From: JALOAP01 sp964632355
GTDB lineage: Bacteria; Chloroflexota; Dehalococcoidia; Tepidiformales; Tepidiformaceae
Direction of reading: 5' to 3'
Assembly: GCA_964632355.1 (NCBI GenBank)
Contig: CAZWBW010000022.1
Coordinates: forward strand, 1 to 31,792
Length of the DNA: 31,792 nt
Shown: in pieces, positions 1 through 7,477 of the stretch
Numbering within the stretch: the first letter of the stretch is position 1
Layout: every line of letters begins with the position of its first letter
Translations under genes and position numbers: made by a program
Notes under the pieces: model-generated
Seen by the model: only the letters and a program-made list of their open reading frames with translations
Told to the model about the DNA's origin: nothing
Databases searched by the model: none

Positions 1-25
1 CTATTCCCAACGTGGGGCGCTCTGG

Positions 26-31
26 TACGCT
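26..31 (+). promoter_or_regulatory. Candidate promoter -10 box of the fabD operon
   Basis: TACGCT preceded by TGG resembles an extended -10 element. It lies within GCTCTGGTACGCT (19-31), which recurs exactly at 3584-3596 before the acyl carrier protein gene. A transcript starting near 38 would carry the SD GGGAGGG at 72-78. The -35 region is weak and close to the window edge. Confidence 0.45.
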
Positions 32-87
32 TGTTGGCAATCGTGCGGCAGGGGATCGCCGTGCGTTTCGTGGGAGGGCTCGCTTCG

Positions 88-1077
88 ATGGACCAGGTGG
101 TCAAGCCCTGGCGCAAACTGGCGCTTATCTTCCCGGGCCAGGGTTCACAGCACGTTGGCATGGGTGAGCGGCTCGCAAAGGTCTCGAAGGCTGCGCGGGA
201 TGTCTTCAAGCGCGCCGACGAAGTACTCGACATGAAGATCTCGAAGCTATGCTTCGAGGGCACCGAAGAAGAGCTCGAATCCACGGTTAACCAGCAGCCG
301 GCCACCTTTGTGACGTCGATCGCGTGGCTCGCAGCGCTGCAGGAGCGGTGGGCCCAACTCGACCGGAAGATCGAGCCGCACCTGTTCGCGGGCCACTCGC
401 TGGGCGAATTTACCGCCGCCGTGGCCGCTGGTTCGCTGAGCTTCGAAGAAGGCGCGCTCCTGGTGAAGCAGCGCGGGATCCTGATGGAGGAAGCCGGCCG
501 CGAGTTCCCGGGCGGCATGGCCTCGATCCTGGGCCTCCCCGAGAAGACCGTCATCGAAATCTGCGAGGAAGCCTCGAAGGAGGGCTACGTCGGGCTGGCC
601 ACGTCGAACTGCGAGGGCCAGACCGTGATCTCCGGGGCCCTGAAGCCGCTGAAGCGCGCGATGGAACTCGCCGAGAAGGCCAAGGCGCGCCGGGTTGTTC
701 GCCTGCCCATCAGCATCGGGTCGCATTCGCCGCTGATGGCGAAGGCGAGCGAGGGCATGAACCAGCTTCTGCAGAAGCTGTCGCTCAAGGACCCGGTGAA
801 GCCCATCGTCGGCAACGTGAACGCCGACCTGCTCGAAACGCGGCCGGAAGTGTACGAAGAACTGCGCGACCAGCTCACCGCTGGCGTTCGCTGGCACCAG
901 TCGGTCGAGGAGATGAAGGCGCAGGGGATCGACATGTTCATCGAAGTCGGCCCCGGCAATGTGCTCACTCGGCTGGTTCGCCGCATCGACTACGAGGTGA
1001 ACAGTCTGAGTCTTAGCGACGATTACGAAGGGCTCCTGAGCGAGCGCTTCGAGCTTGTGGAAGCGGCGGCGCAATGA
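88..1077 (+). CDS. fabD: Malonyl-CoA:ACP transacylase FabD
   Basis: Transfers malonyl from CoA to acyl carrier protein, supplying the extender unit for cytoplasmic type II fatty acid synthesis. The 329-residue protein has the family's opening FPGQGSQ, the nucleophile elbow GHSLGE (102-107, catalytic Ser104), the catalytic His213 in GSHSPLM, and a late VGPGNVL loop. Length is close to the usual 310. The frame is open back to a TTG at 31, but ATG 88 is chosen because GGGAGGG (72-78) lies 9 bases upstream and family homology starts just after it. The stop overlaps the next start (ATGA), so translation is probably coupled to the first fabF. Identification is firm. Confidence 0.95.
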   Translation: MDQVVKPWRKLALIFPGQGSQHVGMGERLAKVSKAARDVFKRADEVLDMKISKLCFEGTEEELESTVNQQPATFVTSIAWLAALQERWAQLDRKIEPHLFAGHSLGEFTAAVAAGSLSFEEGALLVKQRGILMEEAGREFPGGMASILGLPEKTVIEICEEASKEGYVGLATSNCEGQTVISGALKPLKRAMELAEKAKARRVVRLPISIGSHSPLMAKASEGMNQLLQKLSLKDPVKPIVGNVNADLLETRPEVYEELRDQLTAGVRWHQSVEEMKAQGIDMFIEVGPGNVLTRLVRRIDYEVNSLSLSDDYEGLLSERFELVEAAAQ

Positions 1078-2309
1078 AGCGCGTGGTTGTGACCGGCGTC
1101 GGCGCCGTAACCGCGGTTGGGCACACGGCCGAGGAGACCTGGCAGGCGATGCTCGCCGGCCGGAGCGGCATTGGCCCCATCACCCTGTTCGACCCTGAGC
1201 CTTACCCGGTTCGCATCCAGGCCGAGGTGAAGGACTTTAGCCTCGGCGACCGCGTCGACCCGAGGCAGCAGCGCTACATGAACCGTGGTGTGACGTTCGG
1301 GGTCTCGGCGGCACTGGAGGCGCTCGAAGACAGCAAGCTCGAAATCACCGACGAGAACGCGGACGACATCGGCGTGATCTTCAGCGCGGGCGGCGGGGGC
1401 ACCGACCTGCTGCTCGAGTACCAGGAGGTGCTCGACACGAAGGGGCCGCGGCGTGTCACGCCGTTCCTGGTAGCGAACTTCATCCCCGACGCGGCGAGCG
1501 GGCACATCGCCATCGCCACCGGCGCACGCGGGCCGAACATGGCGGTCGTGAGCGCCTGCGCGACGGGTGGCGGGAGCCTCGGCGAGGCATTCGAAACCGT
1601 GCGGCGCGGCGATGCGACCGCGGTCATCGCGGGGAGCTCTGAGGCAGTGCTGCTGCCGATCTACCACGCGACGTGGTGTTCGATGCGTGCACTTGCCGGG
1701 GACAACGAGAACCCGGAAAAGGCGCTCAAGCCGTTCGACCTGAACCGCGACGGATTCATCGCGGGCGAAGGCGGAGCGGCGATGATCCTCGAGGACTACG
1801 AGCACGCGAAGGCGCGTGGCGCGAAGATCTACTGCGAAGTCATCGGCTACGGCAGCTCGAACGACGCGTACGACATGATCGCGCTGCACGAGACTGGCCG
1901 CGGGTTGAAGCGGGCGATCGACGCGGCGATTCGCAAAGCCGGGATCGACCCCGCGGAGATCGACTACATCAACCCGCACGGCAGCGGCACGCCGCTGAAC
2001 GACCGCGTCGAGACCATGGTGTTTAAGGAAGTTATGGGCGATGCGGCGTACCGGGCGGCGATCAGTTCGGTGAAGCCGATTACGGGGCACTGCATGGGCG
2101 CTTCGGGCAGCGTGGAGGCGCTCGCCTGCGTGCTGGCGATTCGCGACCAGAAGGTGCCGCCGACGATCAACTACTCGACCCCCGACCCTGAATGCGACCT
2201 CGACTATGTGCCGAACGAAGTGCGCGCGATGCGCGTCCGAACGGCGATGACCACGTCGGTGGGTCTGGGCGGCCACAACTCGGCCGTCATCTTCCGAGAG
2301 GTCGACTAA
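1074..2309 (+). CDS. fabF: 3-oxoacyl-ACP synthase II (KAS II), first paralogue
   Basis: Condenses malonyl-ACP with acyl-ACP in fatty acid elongation. The 411-residue protein has the complete Cys-His-His triad: Cys162 in SACATGG, His302 in NPHGSGTPLND, and His339 in TGHCMGASG. It differs from a standard FabF in places. The C-terminal gate normally reads GFGG but is GLGG here (Leu398 replaces Phe), and the first His loop is NPHGSGTP rather than AHGTxTP. It overlaps fabD by four bases and is followed 16 bases later by a second, more canonical FabF. It may have a different chain-length or substrate preference; this is inferred from the gate only. A type II polyketide ketosynthase is less likely, given fabD and ACP alongside. 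Confidence 0.92.
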   Translation: MKRVVVTGVGAVTAVGHTAEETWQAMLAGRSGIGPITLFDPEPYPVRIQAEVKDFSLGDRVDPRQQRYMNRGVTFGVSAALEALEDSKLEITDENADDIGVIFSAGGGGTDLLLEYQEVLDTKGPRRVTPFLVANFIPDAASGHIAIATGARGPNMAVVSACATGGGSLGEAFETVRRGDATAVIAGSSEAVLLPIYHATWCSMRALAGDNENPEKALKPFDLNRDGFIAGEGGAAMILEDYEHAKARGAKIYCEVIGYGSSNDAYDMIALHETGRGLKRAIDAAIRKAGIDPAEIDYINPHGSGTPLNDRVETMVFKEVMGDAAYRAAISSVKPITGHCMGASGSVEALACVLAIRDQKVPPTINYSTPDPECDLDYVPNEVRAMRVRTAMTTSVGLGGHNSAVIFREVD

Positions 2310-2325
2310 ACCTGCGGAGAACCCT

Positions 2326-3564
2326 GTGACTCGAGCCCTCGTCACCGGCCTTGGTGCGATCACGCCCATCGGCAACACCGCCGAGGAGTTCTGGCAGAAC
2401 CTCGTGAACGGCGTTTCCGGCGTCACCCGGATTACCCGGTTCGACGCGAGCGACCTGCCGGTCCAGATCGCCGCCGAGGTGAAAGACTTCGATCCCGGCC
2501 GGTACATGGAAACGAAGGCGGCGCGGCGGATGTCGCGATTCGCCCAGTTCGCGGTCGCCGCGGCCCGGCTCGCGGCCGACGATGCAGGACTCGAACTGAC
2601 CGAAGAGGAGCGCCCGCGGGCCGCGTCGGCGATTGCGACTGGCTCGGGCGGCGCGATCGATACCATGCAAGAGACGCAGGTGCTGCTCGAACGCGGCCCT
2701 GCGCGCGTCAGCCCGTTCTACATCCCGACGATGGCGCCGAACATGGGCGCCTGCCAGGTTTCGATGGTGCTGGGGCTGCGCGGCCCGGCGCTCGCCTCGG
2801 TGGCGGCCTGTGCGAGCGGCCTGTACTCGTACATCGAAGCGAAGATGCTCATTGAAACCGGCCAGGCCGACGTTGTGCTGGCCGGCGGCACCGAGGCGGC
2901 GCTACACCCGCTACCGATCGCGGCGCTCGCGAACATGAAGGCGCTCAGCCGCCGCAACGATGAGCCCGAAAAGGCCTGCCGCCCGTTTGACGCGGACCGT
3001 GACGGGTTCGTGTTCGGCGAAGGCGCCGTCGTTATGGTCATCGAATCGGAGGAGCGTGCGAAGGCGCGAAACGCGAAGGTGTACGCGGAACTCGCAGGCG
3101 GAGCGCTGACCGCGGACGCCTATCACATCACCGCCCCGCGCGAAGACGGCACGGGCGCTGCGCAGGCGATGACCCAGGCGATGAAGAACACCGGGCTCAC
3201 CCCGGCTGACATCGACTACATCGCCGCGCACGGCACGGGCACACCGCTCAACGACGCCAGCGAGACGCTCGCCATCAAGATAGCGTTCGGGAAGGACGCC
3301 GAACGGCTCGCGGTGAGTTCGCCGAAGTCGATGGTGGGGCACCTGCTCGGTGCGGCGGGAGCGGTTGGGGCGCTCGCAGCGGTGAAGGCGGTGCACGAGG
3401 ATATCGCGCCGCCGACCATCAATCTCGAGACGCCCGACCCCGAGTGCGACCTCGACTACGTGCCGCTCAAGGCGCGCCAGATGCCGATTCGCGCTGCGAT
3501 GGCGAACGGTTTCGGGTTTGGTGGCCAGAACGGCTGCGTTATCTTCCGCAAGTACGAAAGCTAG
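2326..3564 (+). CDS. fabF: 3-oxoacyl-ACP synthase II (KAS II), second paralogue
   Basis: Second condensing enzyme of the cluster, 412 residues. The triad is intact: Cys162 in AACASGL, His302 in AAHGTGTPLND, and His339 in VGHLLGAAGAVG. The C-terminal gate is the usual GFGFGG (Phe396, Phe398), so this copy looks like the housekeeping FabF. Because both copies keep the triad, neither is a chain-length-factor subunit that has lost its cysteine. The start is GTG 2326, with GGAGA at 2316-2320 as SD. The stop codon lies inside a perfect dyad (3561-3577) that precedes the ACP gene. It is probably transcribed from the fabD promoter. Confidence 0.94.
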   Translation: MTRALVTGLGAITPIGNTAEEFWQNLVNGVSGVTRITRFDASDLPVQIAAEVKDFDPGRYMETKAARRMSRFAQFAVAAARLAADDAGLELTEEERPRAASAIATGSGGAIDTMQETQVLLERGPARVSPFYIPTMAPNMGACQVSMVLGLRGPALASVAACASGLYSYIEAKMLIETGQADVVLAGGTEAALHPLPIAALANMKALSRRNDEPEKACRPFDADRDGFVFGEGAVVMVIESEERAKARNAKVYAELAGGALTADAYHITAPREDGTGAAQAMTQAMKNTGLTPADIDYIAAHGTGTPLNDASETLAIKIAFGKDAERLAVSSPKSMVGHLLGAAGAVGALAAVKAVHEDIAPPTINLETPDPECDLDYVPLKARQMPIRAAMANGFGFGGQNGCVIFRKYES

Positions 3565-3577
3565 AAAGGGTTTCTAG
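3561..3577. promoter_or_regulatory. Perfect dyad upstream of the ACP gene, candidate operator
   Basis: CTAGAAA-GGG-TTTCTAG is a perfect 7+7 inverted repeat with a 3-base centre. It starts at the stop codon of the second fabF and covers the expected -35 region of the ACP promoter (-10 at 3591-3596). No T-run follows, so an operator for a lipid-synthesis regulator is more likely than a terminator. The regulator is unknown. Confidence 0.45.
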
Positions 3578-3590
3578 TGCAGGGCTCTGG

Positions 3591-3596
3591 TACGCT
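3591..3596 (+). promoter_or_regulatory. Candidate -10 box of the ACP gene
   Basis: TACGCT inside GCTCTGGTACGCT (3584-3596), an exact copy of the 13 bases before fabD. It allows strong separate expression of ACP from a transcript starting near 3603. Confidence 0.45.
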
Positions 3597-3640
3597 CACT
3601 GCGCCGCGACCCTGCACGTCGCGAACCGGGAGTTGAAAAC

Positions 3641-3892
3641 ATGGCCGACCTGTTCGAACGAGTGCGCGATGTCGTCGTGAAGCAGCTCAAGGTCGACCCG
3701 AGCGAGGTCACACCGGAGGCGAACTTCACGGAGGACCTGCGCGCCGACTCACTCGATATCGTGGACCTCACGATCGCCATCGAGGAGGAGTTCTCGAGCG
3801 AAGCGGATTTCGAGATCCGCGACGAAGACGCGGAGAACATTCACACCGTGCAGGACATCATCGACTTCCTGAAGGAGAAGGGGATCTCCTGA
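3641..3892 (+). CDS. acpP: Acyl carrier protein
   Basis: Carries growing acyl chains on a 4'-phosphopantetheine arm during fatty acid synthesis. The 83-residue acidic protein has the DSLD attachment motif with Ser37 as the modified residue. Four-helix ACP features surround it, including EEEF after the site and a C-terminal DIIDFLKEKG helix. ATG 3641 is preceded by GGGAG at 3631-3635. It stands 76 bases after the second fabF and has its own promoter-like box and a terminator, consistent with ACP being needed in excess over the enzymes. Identification is firm. Confidence 0.96.
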   Translation: MADLFERVRDVVVKQLKVDPSEVTPEANFTEDLRADSLDIVDLTIAIEEEFSSEADFEIRDEDAENIHTVQDIIDFLKEKGIS

Positions 3893-3901
3893 CGGTTCCG
3901 C

Positions 3902-3954
3902 GCGGGCCGCGCTCGATAGCGCTTTGTCGCTGAATCGTTGCGCGGCCGCTTTTT
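3902..3954 (+). terminator. Rho-independent terminator after acpP
   Basis: GGCCGCGC (3905-3912) pairs with GCGCGGCC (3940-3947). The intervening 27 bases can form a small inner hairpin (AGCG/CGCT). The outer stem is followed by CTTTTT (3949-3954). Confidence 0.75.
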
Positions 3955-3983
3955 GCGTTGCGCCGAACCTCGCAGCCGCTGCT

Positions 3984-3989
3984 GATACT
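3984..3989 (+). promoter_or_regulatory. Candidate -10 box of the MBL-fold gene
   Basis: GATACT, close to TATACT, lies just after the acpP terminator and 32 bases before the MBL-fold start. The predicted short leader contains the SD GGGAGG at 4010-4015. Confidence 0.35.
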
Positions 3990-4021
3990 GCCTTCCCCTG
4001 GCACAGGTAGGGAGGCTTGTG

Positions 4022-4891
4022 ATGGTGCAACTCGAGCTTGCCGCGAGCGTTGCGGCGCCCACCAACATCCGGCCCCTGGATGGTTCGCTGCAATTCATCG
4101 GCAACGCGACGGTGCTCATCCAGTGCGCCGGGTTCAACGTCCTCACCGACCCGAACTTCATTCACAAGGGCGAGAAGCTGCACCTGGGCTACGGGGTCGC
4201 CACCGAACGGCTGACCGAACCGGGCGTCCAGTTCGAAGACCTGCCGCCGATCGACCTGGTGGTGCTGTCGCACCTGCACGCCGACCACTTCGACCCGTTC
4301 GTCGAGGAGCGGCTCGACCGCTCCATTCCGATTTTCACGACGCCGGAGGCCGCGGCGGAGCTCCAGCGTAAGGGCTTCGAGGCCACGCACGGCCTCGCTA
4401 CATGGGAAGAGGCGGTGGTGCACAAAGGTCCCGCACGCCTCAAGATCACCGCCACGCCCGGGCAGCACGGGCGGCTTATGTTCGCCGCGATGCTGCCGAA
4501 GGTGATGGGCTCGGTACTAGAGTTTCGCGTCGACGAGGAAGTGGCCATCTGCACCTACATCACGGGCGACACGCTCGTGTTCCGGGGGCTGCGGGAAATC
4601 GCGGAGCGGTTCGGGAAGTTCGATGTCACGCTACTGCACCTTGGGGGCACCCGGGTTTACGGCGTGCTGGCCACGATGGACGCTGAGCAGGGCGTCGAAC
4701 TACTGGAGATGGTGCCGACACAGGCCGCCATCCCGATCCACTGCAACGACTACACGGTGTTCAAGTCGCCGCTCGAAGAGTTCAAACGCGCCGTGAGCAA
4801 GGCAGGGCTCGACGATCGGGTGCACTACCTCGCCCACGGCGATGCGTTCGCATTCAGCGCATCGCGGACGCCTATTGCACGACCTCGATGA
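4022..4891 (+). CDS. MBL-fold metallohydrolase (UlaG / NAPE-PLD-like)
   Basis: Predicted cytoplasmic metal-dependent hydrolase of about 289 residues. It has the metallo-beta-lactamase signature HLHADHFD (His84, His86, Asp88, His89), a GQHG loop, TGDT with Asp183, and a C-terminal IPIHCNDY with His240 as the last metal ligand. This arrangement matches the UlaG-like/beta-lactamase-superfamily group that acts on phosphodiester or lactone substrates; the actual substrate cannot be read from sequence. GTG 4019, ATG 4022 and GTG 4025 are adjacent possible starts. ATG 4022 is preferred because GGGAGG (4010-4015) is six bases away. The 3' end overlaps the convergent FKBP gene by 20 bases. Confidence 0.85.
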   Translation: MVQLELAASVAAPTNIRPLDGSLQFIGNATVLIQCAGFNVLTDPNFIHKGEKLHLGYGVATERLTEPGVQFEDLPPIDLVVLSHLHADHFDPFVEERLDRSIPIFTTPEAAAELQRKGFEATHGLATWEEAVVHKGPARLKITATPGQHGRLMFAAMLPKVMGSVLEFRVDEEVAICTYITGDTLVFRGLREIAERFGKFDVTLLHLGGTRVYGVLATMDAEQGVELLEMVPTQAAIPIHCNDYTVFKSPLEEFKRAVSKAGLDDRVHYLAHGDAFAFSASRTPIARPR

Positions 4892-5364
4892 GTTCGATCT
4901 CGAACACAAGGTCGGCGTTCGGCGGGATAACCGGCGGATAACCGCCCGGGCCATAGCCGAGGTCCGACGGGATGTAGGCGGTGCGCTTGCCGCCCTCCTT
5001 CATGGTCAGGATTGCTTCGGCGAACCCGGGAATCACGCCCTGGAGCGAAAAGCTGACCGGGCGTCCGGAATCGACGGAGCTATCGAACACCTGGCCGTTC
5101 TCGGCGAGCCTGCCCGTGTAGTGGACGACGACGGTGCTGTTGACCGTGGGCTCTGCGCCGTCGCCGACGACTTCGTCGACGTACTGGAGGCCCGAGGGCG
5201 TTGTCGTTGGGTTCTCAAGCACGATGGGCTCTCCTGGCGCGGTGGCCTGTGCGGTGGCGGTGGGGGTGGATGATGGCTCTGGGTCNNNNNNNNNNATCGC
5301 CACAGGCCGCGGCGAGCGACGCGGCGAGGAGTCCGACGGGGAGGAACAGGAGTCTGAGGTTCAC
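4872..5364 (-). CDS. FKBP-type peptidyl-prolyl isomerase lipoprotein, interrupted by assembly gap
   Basis: Catalyses cis-trans isomerisation of prolyl bonds, here probably on the outer face of the membrane. The C-terminal part has FKBP hallmarks: VVVHYTG, FDSS, VIPGFAEA, GGKRTAYIP, LGYG and IPPNADLVFEIEL. A GTG at 5364 opens a 23-residue lipoprotein signal whose lipobox ends AAAC-G. A Ser/Thr/Pro-rich linker follows. Ten Ns (5286-5295) separate signal and linker. Both sides end exactly on codon boundaries, so the real gap must be a multiple of three rather than ten. TACCCT (5371-5376, minus strand) sits six bases before the GTG and no SD is seen, suggesting a leaderless transcript. Confidence 0.85.
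5286..5295. other. Assembly gap (10 N)
   Basis: Placeholder run of ten undetermined bases within the FKBP lipoprotein gene, between signal peptide and linker. Reading frames on the two sides only join if the true length is divisible by three. Confidence 0.98.
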
Positions 5365-5370
5365 GGGCTC

Positions 5371-5376
5371 AGGGTA
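5371..5376 (-). promoter_or_regulatory. -10 box of a probable leaderless FKBP transcript
   Basis: TACCCT on the minus strand, six bases before GTG 5364. It lies in the 30-base gap after the aminotransferase stop. Confidence 0.4.
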
Positions 5377-5394
5377 TCGAAGGGGCGGGCTAGG

Positions 5395-6558
5395 TTACAT
5401 CGAGGCGAGCCGGCGGGCGGCCTCGGCGAGCGTCTCCTCGGACTTCGAGAACGTGAAGCGAACGAAGCGCGCGCCTTCGCCGCCGCGGTAGAAGCTCGAA
5501 CCAGGCACGGGTGCAACTCCGACGTTCTTCGTCAGGTGCAGGGCGAACTCGGTGTCGTCGCCCTTGAAGCCAAGGTCCGAGAAGTCGGCCATGACGTAGT
5601 AGGCGCCTTCGGGCGTGTGGCAGCGAAAGCCCGCCTCGCGAAGGGCGGTGAGCAGCGTGCTGCGCCGGGCTTCGTACATGTCACGGAGGTCGGCGTAGTA
5701 GCTGCCGGCCTGTTCCATCGCAGTGGCCGCCGCCTCCTGCAGTGGCGCGGGCGCGCCGACCGTGAGGAAGTCGTGCACCTTGCGCACCGCGTTCGAAAGT
5801 GTGGGCTTCGCGACGATGTAGCCCAGCCGCCAGCCGGTCACGCTGAACGTCTTCGAAAGCCCGCTGATGGTGATCGTGCGATCGGCCATACCGGGTAGTG
5901 TGGCCATCGGTACGTGCTGGCGGCCGTCGTAGATGATGTGCTCGTAGATTTCGTCGGTGATGCAGAGCGCGTCGAACTCCTGGCAGAGCCCGGCGATGAT
6001 GCTCAGCTCGTCCTTCGTGAACACCTTGCCGGCCGGGTTGTTCGGCGTGTTCACGATGATGGCCCGCGTCTTCGGGCTGAATGCGCGGCGGAGTTCGCCG
6101 GGGTCGAACGAGAAGCTGGGCGCGTGCAGGGTGACGAACACGAGCCGGGCGCCGCTCATCGCTGCATCGGGCACGTAGTTCTCGTAGAAAGGTTCGAAGA
6201 CGATGACTTCGTCGCCCGGTTCGACCACCGCAAGCATCGACGCCATCATCGCCTCGGTCGCGCCACAGGTAACGGTGACGTCGGTCTCGGGATCGACGTC
6301 CATGCCGTAGAAGGTCCGGTAGCATTCGGCGATCGCATTTCGCAGCCGCGGCGCGCCCCAGGTTATCGCGTACTGGTTCAGGTCGGCGTTGATGGCGTCG
6401 ATGGCCGCCTGCTTGATAAACGCCGGCGCGGGGAAGTCGGGGTAGCCCTGCGCGAGGTTGATCGCGTCGTGGAGCATCGCCTGGCGGGTCATCTCGCGAA
6501 TGACCGATTCGTTGAAGACGGACGTTCGGCTGGCGATGTGGGAGCGGGCGGCAGTCAT
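5395..6558 (-). CDS. PLP-dependent class I/II aminotransferase
   Basis: Transfers amino groups between an amino acid and a 2-oxo acid in the cytoplasm. The 387-residue fold-type I protein has the PLP lysine at 236 (SGLSKTFSVTGWRLGY). Other cofactor or substrate residues are GATEA (99-103), Asn174 in NTPNNPAGK, Asp202 and Tyr205 in TDEIYEH, and a carboxylate-binding Arg367 near the end. NLAQGYPDFPAP near the N-terminus resembles the kynurenine/methionine aminotransferase branch (KAT/YbdL-like) more than aspartate aminotransferases, but substrate is uncertain. ATG 6558 is preceded at 7 bases by TACAAT without an SD, so the mRNA is probably leaderless. It is divergent from the J-domain gene. Confidence 0.9.
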   Translation of the reverse strand: MTAARSHIASRTSVFNESVIREMTRQAMLHDAINLAQGYPDFPAPAFIKQAAIDAINADLNQYAITWGAPRLRNAIAECYRTFYGMDVDPETDVTVTCGATEAMMASMLAVVEPGDEVIVFEPFYENYVPDAAMSGARLVFVTLHAPSFSFDPGELRRAFSPKTRAIIVNTPNNPAGKVFTKDELSIIAGLCQEFDALCITDEIYEHIIYDGRQHVPMATLPGMADRTITISGLSKTFSVTGWRLGYIVAKPTLSNAVRKVHDFLTVGAPAPLQEAAATAMEQAGSYYADLRDMYEARRSTLLTALREAGFRCHTPEGAYYVMADFSDLGFKGDDTEFALHLTKNVGVAPVPGSSFYRGGEGARFVRFTFSKSEETLAEAARRLASM

Positions 6559-6565
6559 GGCAGGG

Positions 6566-6571
6566 ATTGTA
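6566..6571 (-). promoter_or_regulatory. -10 box of a probable leaderless aminotransferase transcript
   Basis: TACAAT (minus strand) ends seven bases before ATG 6558. No SD lies between them. Confidence 0.5.
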
Positions 6572-6625
6572 CGCGGCGAACGAACAGCCCGCCGCCGGCT
6601 GGCTCGACGCTCGGGGCCGGTCCGC

Positions 6626-6631
6626 TACCAT
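6626..6631 (+). promoter_or_regulatory. Candidate -10 box of the J-domain gene
   Basis: TACCAT in CCGCTACCATG (6622-6632). The same 11 bases occur on the minus strand at 12507-12517 before the radical-SAM gene, supporting a promoter role. The box overlaps a possible ATG at 6630, which favours the later ATG 6642. Confidence 0.4.
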
Positions 6632-6641
6632 GAATTCGACC

Positions 6642-7442
6642 ATGCGAACGAAGCCGCTGAAGGACTATTACGCAATCCTGCGCGTGCCGCCGACGGCCAG
6701 CCTGGCCGAGATAAAGGCGGCATTTCGGCGGCGTTCGTTCGAAACCCACCCCGACCGAAACCCGTCGGCAGACGCGAACCGCCGGATGGCCGAGCTCATC
6801 GAAGCGCGGGATGTGCTGACCAACCCAATCAAGCGGGACCAATACGACCGGGAGCGCCGCGCAAACGGCCACCGCCCGAACGCCGTGACGCGCATGGGCC
6901 AGCACCGGCGCGAGGCCGCCCGCAAGCCGCCGGCGCAGCCGGTGTACCGAAAGCCGCCGCAAACCGGCGCCGGGTCAATCCAGCCCGAGCGAATGCCCGA
7001 CTGGTACGAGTTCCTCGGGGTGCGGGTAACCGCGTCGACGGCGGAGATTGTGACGGCCCTGCGGCGAATGCAGATGCACATCGACCGGACGGATTATTCG
7101 CCGGAAGACGAGCAGGTGCTGCGGCGCCAGGTGCGAGAAGCGGCCGATACCCTCATGACGCCGCAGAAGAAGAAAATCTACGACGCGGCGATGGAGGGGC
7201 ATCCTCCGCCGCCCGGGAAGTACCCGAGGTGGCACCCGAACTGGTACACGTTCCTCGGGGTTACGCCCCGGCGGCTCGGTGACCTTGCCGAGCGCGTTAC
7301 GGAGCTTTCCGCCGGCCTGAAGCCCGATTCGGCCGAGTTCAAGGCGATCCAGGAGGCATGGCACACGCTGCGGGACCCGGAGCGGCGCGCCGAGTACGAC
7401 GCTGCCCTTCGCGCAGAAGCAGCGGCACCCGCCGCCGGTTGA
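6642..7442 (+). CDS. DnaJ-domain protein with two further degenerate J-like repeats
   Basis: Probable Hsp70 co-chaperone of unusual build, about 266 residues. Residues 8-65 form a normal J domain (DYYAILRVPPTASLAEIK, HPD at 36-38, then a DVLTNP..RDQYD end). After a basic Pro-rich linker, DWYEFLGV opens a second J-like unit at about 120-185, ending LMTPQKKKIYDAAM. NWYTFLGV opens a third at about 200-262, ending TLRDPERRAEYDAAL. Neither later unit has an HPD, so only the first should stimulate Hsp70 ATPase. No Gly/Phe, zinc-finger or client domain of DnaJ/CbpA is present. ATG 6630 is an alternative start. It is not linked to dnaK in this window. Confidence 0.85.
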   Translation: MRTKPLKDYYAILRVPPTASLAEIKAAFRRRSFETHPDRNPSADANRRMAELIEARDVLTNPIKRDQYDRERRANGHRPNAVTRMGQHRREAARKPPAQPVYRKPPQTGAGSIQPERMPDWYEFLGVRVTASTAEIVTALRRMQMHIDRTDYSPEDEQVLRRQVREAADTLMTPQKKKIYDAAMEGHPPPPGKYPRWHPNWYTFLGVTPRRLGDLAERVTELSAGLKPDSAEFKAIQEAWHTLRDPERRAEYDAALRAEAAAPAAG

Positions 7443-7465
7443 CGGCATCGCCACGGCCTGCGGGC

Positions 7466-7471
7466 TACACT
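7466..7471 (+). promoter_or_regulatory. -10 box of a probable leaderless Uma2-like transcript
   Basis: TACACT ends six bases before ATG 7478. The spacer GGGGCC is too close to the start to be a convincing SD. Confidence 0.45.
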
Positions 7472-7477
7472 GGGGCC

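Noticed and set aside
31..87. TTG 31 as the start of fabD
   Set aside because: It lies on the putative -10 box and has no SD. ATG 88 has GGGAGGG nine bases upstream and fits family homology.
1023..2666. Long minus-strand open frame opposite the two fabF genes
   Set aside because: Arg/His/Val-rich translation with no family motif, opposite two genes with complete catalytic motifs. It is explained by GC-rich codon periodicity.
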